DNA of 47,677 nt. It comes from Robertmurraya sp. Lineage in GTDB: Bacteria > Bacillota > Bacilli > Bacillales > Cytobacillaceae. A program made the position numbers and the translations under genes. Location of the stretch: the NCBI GenBank assembly GCA_025451895.1, contig JANWJP010000169.1:1-47677 (forward strand). Direction: 5' to 3'. Under the pieces are notes generated by a model, which had not been told where the DNA came from, made no database searches, and saw only the letters and a program-made list of their open reading frames with translations. Below, in pieces: positions 44,647 through 47,677 of this stretch (position 1 is the first letter of the stretch; the number at the start of each line of letters is the position of its first letter).

Positions 44647-45345
44647 ATGGTTGAACATTGTCCTCATCATGACGTTTCTTGTGTCCATAAACATTCTTGT
44701 GTTTCGCTTGTGCCTATTTTTAATCATTTGGAAGAAGATCAAATGGAAGAAATCATGCGGGCAGTAAAACCGCTGTCTTTTAATAAAGGAGAATTGATTT
44801 ATAAAGCGGGCGATAAATCGGATTCCCTTTATATTGTCAACAGAGGAAGGGTGCGGATCTACCGTTTATCGGAGTCCGGAAAGGAGCAGCTGGTCCGTTT
44901 CTTAAATCCCGGGGATTTTACCGGAGAACTGGCATTATTTAATACCGGTCTTCACGAATCATTCGCTGAGGCTGTCATGGATACGGAAATTTGTATGATC
45001 AAACAAAGTGATTTGCAGGAGTTGTTAATGAAATTTCCGACAATTTCATTGAAAATTCTGGAGGAATTCTCCAACCGCCTGGAACAATCGGAAAAACAGA
45101 CAGCCAGGATCGCCACTGAGAAAGCAGAAACCAGACTGGCTCTTTTCCTTGCCGAATGGGCCGATCAGCAACAATCAAATGAATTTGAACTGCCGATGAC
45201 CAAAAAGGATCTTGCCTCTTATCTTGGGATTACTCCGGAAACGGTCAGCCGGAAATTAACCGATTTTGAAAAAATGAAGCTAATTGAGCAAAAAGACCAT
45301 AAAAGGATAAAAATTTTAGATTTGGACGGCCTGCTGCTTATTTAA
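44647..45345 (+). CDS. Crp/Fnr-family regulator with FNR-like cysteines
   Basis: 232 residues; the start is the ATG at 44647 behind TAGGAGTGA. An N-terminal Cys5, Cys12 and Cys18 (EHCPHHDVSCVHKHSC) plus Cys116 in the beta-roll parallel the four [4Fe-4S] ligands of E. coli FNR, with different spacing. cNMP-binding-like fold with FTGELALF, dimer helix and a C-terminal winged helix whose recognition helix GITPETVSRKL has the E-x2-S-R pattern of FNR. It is probably an oxygen or NO sensor and a candidate regulator of pflB and fdhF in this genome; the targets are inferred. Confidence 0.88.
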   Translation: MVEHCPHHDVSCVHKHSCVSLVPIFNHLEEDQMEEIMRAVKPLSFNKGELIYKAGDKSDSLYIVNRGRVRIYRLSESGKEQLVRFLNPGDFTGELALFNTGLHESFAEAVMDTEICMIKQSDLQELLMKFPTISLKILEEFSNRLEQSEKQTARIATEKAETRLALFLAEWADQQQSNEFELPMTKKDLASYLGITPETVSRKLTDFEKMKLIEQKDHKRIKILDLDGLLLI

Positions 45346-45725
45346 TTGTCCTTGATGTTTCTGACGATGCCAATCAACATGAGCAACTCCTCATTGTATA
45401 TGGAGGACGGGGAATTTCCTGATGAGGCTGCCGCTTTATTGAAGTACTCTTAAAAGAGCAAGGATTGGCGGAAAGAAATCTGCCATTTTTTGCTGCGGCG
45501 ATTCATTTTCCAGAAATTTCATCCAATTCGAAGACCTTTTGAAAAATTGTTTCCGGAAAAAGGTTGTCTTCTTTCCGTTCAAGTCAAAAAACCAGAATGA
45601 AGATGATGCTCCGGAAAAGTGCCGCAAATTTACCGTGGAATTTATTACAAAGCAGCTGTTATGTGAAAATCTTTTCCTTTCGTAGTATAGTAGAATCATA
45701 GTTTTTCAGCGGGGGGGAAAGACAG
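45346..45725 (+). other. Gene-free stretch, possible decayed gene
   Basis: One frame (from about 45343) reads IVLDVSDDANQHEQLLIVYG, then TGATGA, then GCRFIEVLLKEQ and FFAAAIHFPEISSNSKTF to a stop. These pieces look protein-like but I recognise no family, and no intact ORF or ribosome site is present. The 3' end holds the exoA ribosome site. Confidence 0.3.
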
Positions 45726-46481
45726 ATGAAGCTGGTTTCATGGAATGTAAACGGCCTTAGAGCCTGTGTGAAAAAAGGATTTATCGACTATTTTAATAAA
45801 GTGGATGCAGATATTTTTTGCATCCAGGAGACCAAACTGCAAGAAGGACAAATCACGCTGGAATTGGAAGGCTATCATCAATTCTGGAATTATGCGCTGC
45901 GCAAAGGATATTCCGGCACCGCCGTTTTTACAAAAAAGAAGCCTCTATCCGTAAAATACGGTGTAGGTGAGAATAAAACAGAGGAAGAGGGCAGAATTAT
46001 TACCCTCGAATTTCCGGAATTTCATCTCGTTAATGTATACACACCGAACTCTAAAAGGGATTTATCGCGTTTGGCGGAACGATTGGAATGGGAAGATGAG
46101 ATCAGGCAGTATTTGCTGACATTAGATAAAACTAAGCCTGTCGTTTATTGTGGTGATCTAAATGTCGCCCATCAGGAAATTGATTTAAAAAATGCAAAAT
46201 CCAATATGGGCAACTCCGGATTTACAGATGAAGAGCGGGAGAAAATGACTCTCCTGCTGAACTCGGGATTTATTGATTCATTCCGCTACTTGTATCCTGA
46301 TAAAACCGATGCATACACCTGGTGGAGTTACATGAACAAAGTACGTGAGCGAAATATCGGATGGCGGATTGATTATTTTGTTGTGTCAGAAAAATTGAAG
46401 GATACCATCACTGAAGCACAAATTCACCATGAAGTGATGGGAAGCGACCATTGTCCGGTTTATCTGGAATTAAATTTATAA
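45726..46481 (+). CDS. exoA: Exodeoxyribonuclease III / AP endonuclease
   Basis: Base-excision repair enzyme cutting at abasic sites and removing 3' blocks. 251 residues, the usual length, with an ATG shortly after GGGGGGGAA. Motifs: SWNVNGLRAC at the start, IFCIQETKLQ (metal-binding Glu), YCGDLNVAHQEIDL (catalytic Asp/Asn) and MGSDHCPVYLEL (Asp-His). All key residues are present. Confidence 0.96.
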   Translation: MKLVSWNVNGLRACVKKGFIDYFNKVDADIFCIQETKLQEGQITLELEGYHQFWNYALRKGYSGTAVFTKKKPLSVKYGVGENKTEEEGRIITLEFPEFHLVNVYTPNSKRDLSRLAERLEWEDEIRQYLLTLDKTKPVVYCGDLNVAHQEIDLKNAKSNMGNSGFTDEEREKMTLLLNSGFIDSFRYLYPDKTDAYTWWSYMNKVRERNIGWRIDYFVVSEKLKDTITEAQIHHEVMGSDHCPVYLELNL

Positions 46482-46491
46482 TTTACAGAAC

Positions 46492-46533
46492 AAGGCTTCT
46501 TGAAAATCCTAACTGATTTGCAAGAAGCCTTTT
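46492..46533 (+). terminator. Intrinsic terminator
   Basis: AAGGCTTCTTG and CAAGAAGCCTTTT form an 11-bp stem. It closes exoA. Confidence 0.85.
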
Positions 46534-46667
46534 GATTTTGCAGAAATTAAATATCTCTGCCGAATCTCCCGGATTTTTCCTGAGACAGCACAACTGAATA
46601 ACGATTTTGTTATACTCTCAAAAATCATATAAAATAATACAGAAAAAGTATTAAAGGAGTTTGAAGT

Positions 46668-47288
46668 GTGATGTTAAAAGAGGTAGTAGCACAATACATA
46701 AAAAGAGAACTGGCTTCGGCACATAATAACGAAGTCGTGTTATATCATGAAGAATTGAATTATGCCCAAACCCGCGGCCTTTTAACCGGCGAACTGTCCG
46801 ATTCCTTTATACTGAAGGAAAAAACGCCCATAACCCGTTTTAACTCAGCTTATATCGAACGGTGCGACAAGGAAACGGAAAATGTCATTGAAAAGGTTGA
46901 AAACCAATTTTTGAATGAACAAATTCATTTTCTTGCAAAACATAAAAATGAATTTGTGTATCTTGAATCAGAATGGTTTGAAAAACTTGGAGTTGATGGG
47001 GTAGCACTTGAGCTGGACGATGTGTTCGGAACATATGATGTCATGTTTGGCATCTCTCTGGATAAAAAAGAAGGCCCAAAAATAAAAGAATATCTGGAAA
47101 CTCACTTGCACGGGGATGAGGTTAAATTTGATTTAATGTACAGCGGCCAGGAACGGTTGTGGAATGTGAATTTTACTTTAAATTATCTTAAAGACTTTCA
47201 TGGAGATATGTCTATTGGTGATGCCTATGTTTATATATACCGTCTGTTATTCAATCTTGTTGCAGCTTTGGAGGAAAATATACAATAA
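46668..47288 (+). CDS. Conserved-looking hypothetical protein
   Basis: 206 residues from GTG 46668 (or ATG 46671) behind AAAGGAG. Soluble, acidic in the middle (ESEWFEKLGVDGVALELDDVFG), with no signal peptide, membrane segment or cysteine pair; a single Cys is near residue 66. LKEYLETHLHGDEVKFDLMYSGQ-like and YVYIYRLLFNLVAALEE parts suggest an alpha/beta fold. I do not recognise the family. Codon use resembles the neighbours and the ribosome site is good, so it is a real gene. Confidence 0.8.
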   Translation: MMLKEVVAQYIKRELASAHNNEVVLYHEELNYAQTRGLLTGELSDSFILKEKTPITRFNSAYIERCDKETENVIEKVENQFLNEQIHFLAKHKNEFVYLESEWFEKLGVDGVALELDDVFGTYDVMFGISLDKKEGPKIKEYLETHLHGDEVKFDLMYSGQERLWNVNFTLNYLKDFHGDMSIGDAYVYIYRLLFNLVAALEENIQ

Positions 47289-47677
47289 CAGGTTAGGTTT
47301 CAAGTGAAGTTTTCCAGAAAGAAAAGAAAAGATGCTGTCTCATTTTGTTGTATGAGGGTAACTGAATTGGCAGACTGAGAAATTTCCGCATCAGGCGGCT
47401 TGATGGTTATGGGAGAGGAATCGGACTGTCATACAGTTTGTGAGGGCGGACAAATTACTGTTATCTCTGCTGTTATACGTTTGCGCAGACAAAAAGACAT
47501 GGATGCAGCCAAACTCTTATAAGGAGCCGTGAAAGGGAAATGAAAACGAAAATCAGATGAAAAATTAATAGACGTTTCTCTTTCTCCCGGAAAAAACTTA
47601 AATAAATTCCATTGAAATGCTTTTTCATTAAATTTTCCCTGCCCTATGCACTGTGATAAATGTTAATATAGTATAGT
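47289..47677. other. Gene-free right edge
   Basis: No gene supported. A 39-codon ORF at about 47403-47522 lacks a convincing ribosome site. No partial gene runs off the edge in either direction. Confidence 0.5.

Overview
The window looks like the chromosome of a low-GC, endospore-forming member of the Bacillaceae that can also grow without oxygen. The evidence is AAGGAGG-type ribosome sites, frequent TTG/GTG starts, RacA, YjcZ-type mini-proteins, a YidC2/SpoIIIJ-like insertase with a MifM-like leader, and Bacillus-type small families (YhfH, YozQ, YdjO, YbxH). The species cannot be named from the sequence. There are no rRNA, tRNA, CRISPR, prophage or IS genes.

Layout: 1-2.0 kb, a small conserved gene and the yidC2 insertase behind a long leader ORF that looks like a translation-arrest peptide. 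2.1-5.1 kb, a pncA-pncB-nadE NAD salvage operon. 5.1-8.3 kb, pflB-pflA (reverse strand) with a perfect TGTGA-N6-TCACA box upstream. 8.6-11.2 kb, a frameshifted NrnB-type DHH phosphoesterase and a D,D-carboxypeptidase. 11.2-13.4 kb, a run of very small, probably sporulation or stress genes. 13.6-14.2 kb, an apparently non-coding, highly structured RNA of about 645 nt. 14.5-17 kb, yhfH and a formate dehydrogenase whose catalytic residue is encoded by an in-frame TGA followed by a SECIS-like hairpin, so probably a selenoprotein. 17.2-18.3 kb, small and CAP-domain proteins. 18.5-31.2 kb, a sigma-54 regulon: an activator, an acyl-CoA ligase, a five-gene LIV-type ABC importer, and a second sigma-54 operon with thiolase, acyl-CoA dehydrogenase, SDR and a two-subunit MaoC hydratase. 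31.3-34.5 kb, a YkoS/YkoT/GtrA-like membrane glycosylation set. 34.6-35.5 kb, a ribbon-helix-helix regulator and racA. 35.8-38.3 kb, a dead SUV3-type helicase gene with an internal inverted segment. 38.4-41.8 kb, a PBP4-type peptidase and hyi-glxR. 42-43.3 kb, a CstR-type persulfide sensor with two rhodaneses. 43.3-47.7 kb, a CAP protein, an FNR-like regulator, exoA and an unassigned gene.

Together the genes describe anaerobic formate metabolism (PFL makes formate, a Sec-type FDH oxidises it, an FNR-like regulator is nearby) and a regulated pathway that probably imports an organic acid, activates it to a CoA thioester and beta-oxidises it. The two sigma-54 promoters share an upstream palindrome, ATTCA-N4-TGAAT, which is the likely binding site of the linked activator. 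The strongest candidates for undescribed biology are the large ncRNA, the MifM-like leader and the Sec-type FDH. All names come from reading the sequence and from memory of the families; no database search was run.
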